A stretch of DNA of 14,887 nucleotides, from the NCBI GenBank assembly GCA_007135635.1, contig SLIO01000059.1, positions 1 to 14,887 on the forward strand, given 5' to 3'. The notes under the pieces were generated by a model. That model saw only the letters and a list, made by a program, of their open reading frames with translations, made no database searches and had not been told where the DNA came from. This DNA is from Methylomicrobium sp. GTDB taxonomy: Bacteria; Pseudomonadota; Gammaproteobacteria; Methylococcales; Methylomonadaceae. The translations under genes and the position numbers were made by a program. How positions within the stretch are numbered: the stretch's first letter is position 1; each line of letters opens with the position of its first letter. Below, piece by piece: positions 14,406-14,887 of the stretch.

Positions 14406-14879
14406 ATGACAACGCTTAGCATAGGCACCGCCGTGCCCAATTTCGAAGCCGCCGCTACCGGCGACAAAACCCTAACGCTCTCCGAATTTCTGGGAAAAAA
14501 CGTCGTTATCTATTTTTACCCGAAAGACAACACGCCCGGGTGTACGCAGGAAGGCATCGCTTTTCGCGACCATATCGACGAATTTAACGCATTAAATACT
14601 GTTATTCTCGGCGTTTCACGGGATTCGGTTAAAGTTCACGAAGGTTTCAAATGCAAACAGGCATTCCCGTTCGACTTGCTGTCCGACCCGGATGAAACCT
14701 TATGTCATTTGTTTAGTGTCATTAAGATGAAGAATATGTACGGCAAGCAAGTCCGAGGCATCGAACGCAGCACTTTTTTGATCGATGAGCAAGGCATCCT
14801 AAGACAGGAATGGCGAGGCGTAAAAGTCAAAAACCATGTCACCGAAGTCCTGCAGGAACTTAAAACCTTGACTCAATAA
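14406..14879 (+). CDS. bcp: Thiol peroxidase Bcp/PrxQ
   Basis: A thioredoxin-dependent peroxidase that reduces hydrogen peroxide and organic hydroperoxides in the cytoplasm. The 157-residue protein is full family length. The active-site segment PKDNTPGCTQEG (39-50) carries the peroxidatic Cys46 with Pro39, Thr43 and the distal Arg121 in GIERSTFLID. The resolving cysteine that many Bcp proteins have five residues after the peroxidatic one is missing (Ile51). Cys83, in EGFKCKQAFPFDLLSD, occupies the position of the resolving cysteine of Xylella PrxQ, so an atypical two-cysteine mechanism between Cys46 and Cys83 is likely; Cys100 is the only other cysteine. It starts 9 nt after gcvR and probably shares its transcript. 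The stop lies 8 nt before the window end, so no terminator is visible. Confidence 0.95.
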   Translation: MTTLSIGTAVPNFEAAATGDKTLTLSEFLGKNVVIYFYPKDNTPGCTQEGIAFRDHIDEFNALNTVILGVSRDSVKVHEGFKCKQAFPFDLLSDPDETLCHLFSVIKMKNMYGKQVRGIERSTFLIDEQGILRQEWRGVKVKNHVTEVLQELKTLTQ

Positions 14880-14887
14880 ATAGATAA

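Overview
The window reads as chromosomal DNA of a gammaproteobacterium of moderate G+C. Gene order (scpA-scpB-rluB, yoaA-tsaB, gcvR-bcp) and protein features (YciO, YoaA-type helicase, LpxD, a Vibrio/Pseudomonas-type second EF-G) fit this class. A methanotroph-type (Methylococcales) member is my best guess, from the overall look of the proteins and repeats only. No integrase, transposase, CRISPR array, tRNA or rRNA gene is visible.

Layout. Positions 1-855 are gene-free and full of repeats: REP-like hairpins, an inverted pair of a 34-bp motif and a short heptamer array. From 8945 down to 856 the minus strand carries a co-directional run: lpxD, yoaA, tsaB, yciO, a site-2-protease-like M50 membrane protease, scpA, scpB and rluB. 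Some junctions are tight (lpxD/yoaA 9 nt, tsaB/yciO 9 nt, yciO/M50 14 nt, scpB/rluB overlapping by 110 nt). Others are opened by repeat DNA: an inverted repeat between yoaA and tsaB, a 165-bp near-complete palindrome just before scpA, and a 344-bp segment bounded by an exact 18-bp inverted repeat between scpA and scpB. From 9322 the plus strand carries fusA2 (second EF-G) behind a structured leader and followed by a clear terminator, then a QEGLA-motif (DUF1704/MATCAP-type) putative zinc peptidase, a lone mlaC-type periplasmic lipid carrier, gcvR and a PrxQ/Bcp peroxiredoxin. A two-armed heptamer array separates the divergent lpxD and fusA2.

Functions. Most genes are housekeeping: chromosome condensation (ScpA, ScpB), tRNA and rRNA modification (TsaB, RluB), DNA repair (YoaA), lipid A acylation (LpxD), outer-membrane lipid traffic (MlaC), translation (EF-G2), glycine-cleavage control (GcvR) and peroxide defence (Bcp). 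The gene least explained by family knowledge is the QEGLA/HExxxH protein at 11621-12952. The most unusual DNA is the set of dispersed palindromes and repeats: the scpA-leader palindrome has a partial second copy upstream of mlaC, and a 34-bp motif occurs three times. I see no convincing new multi-gene system.
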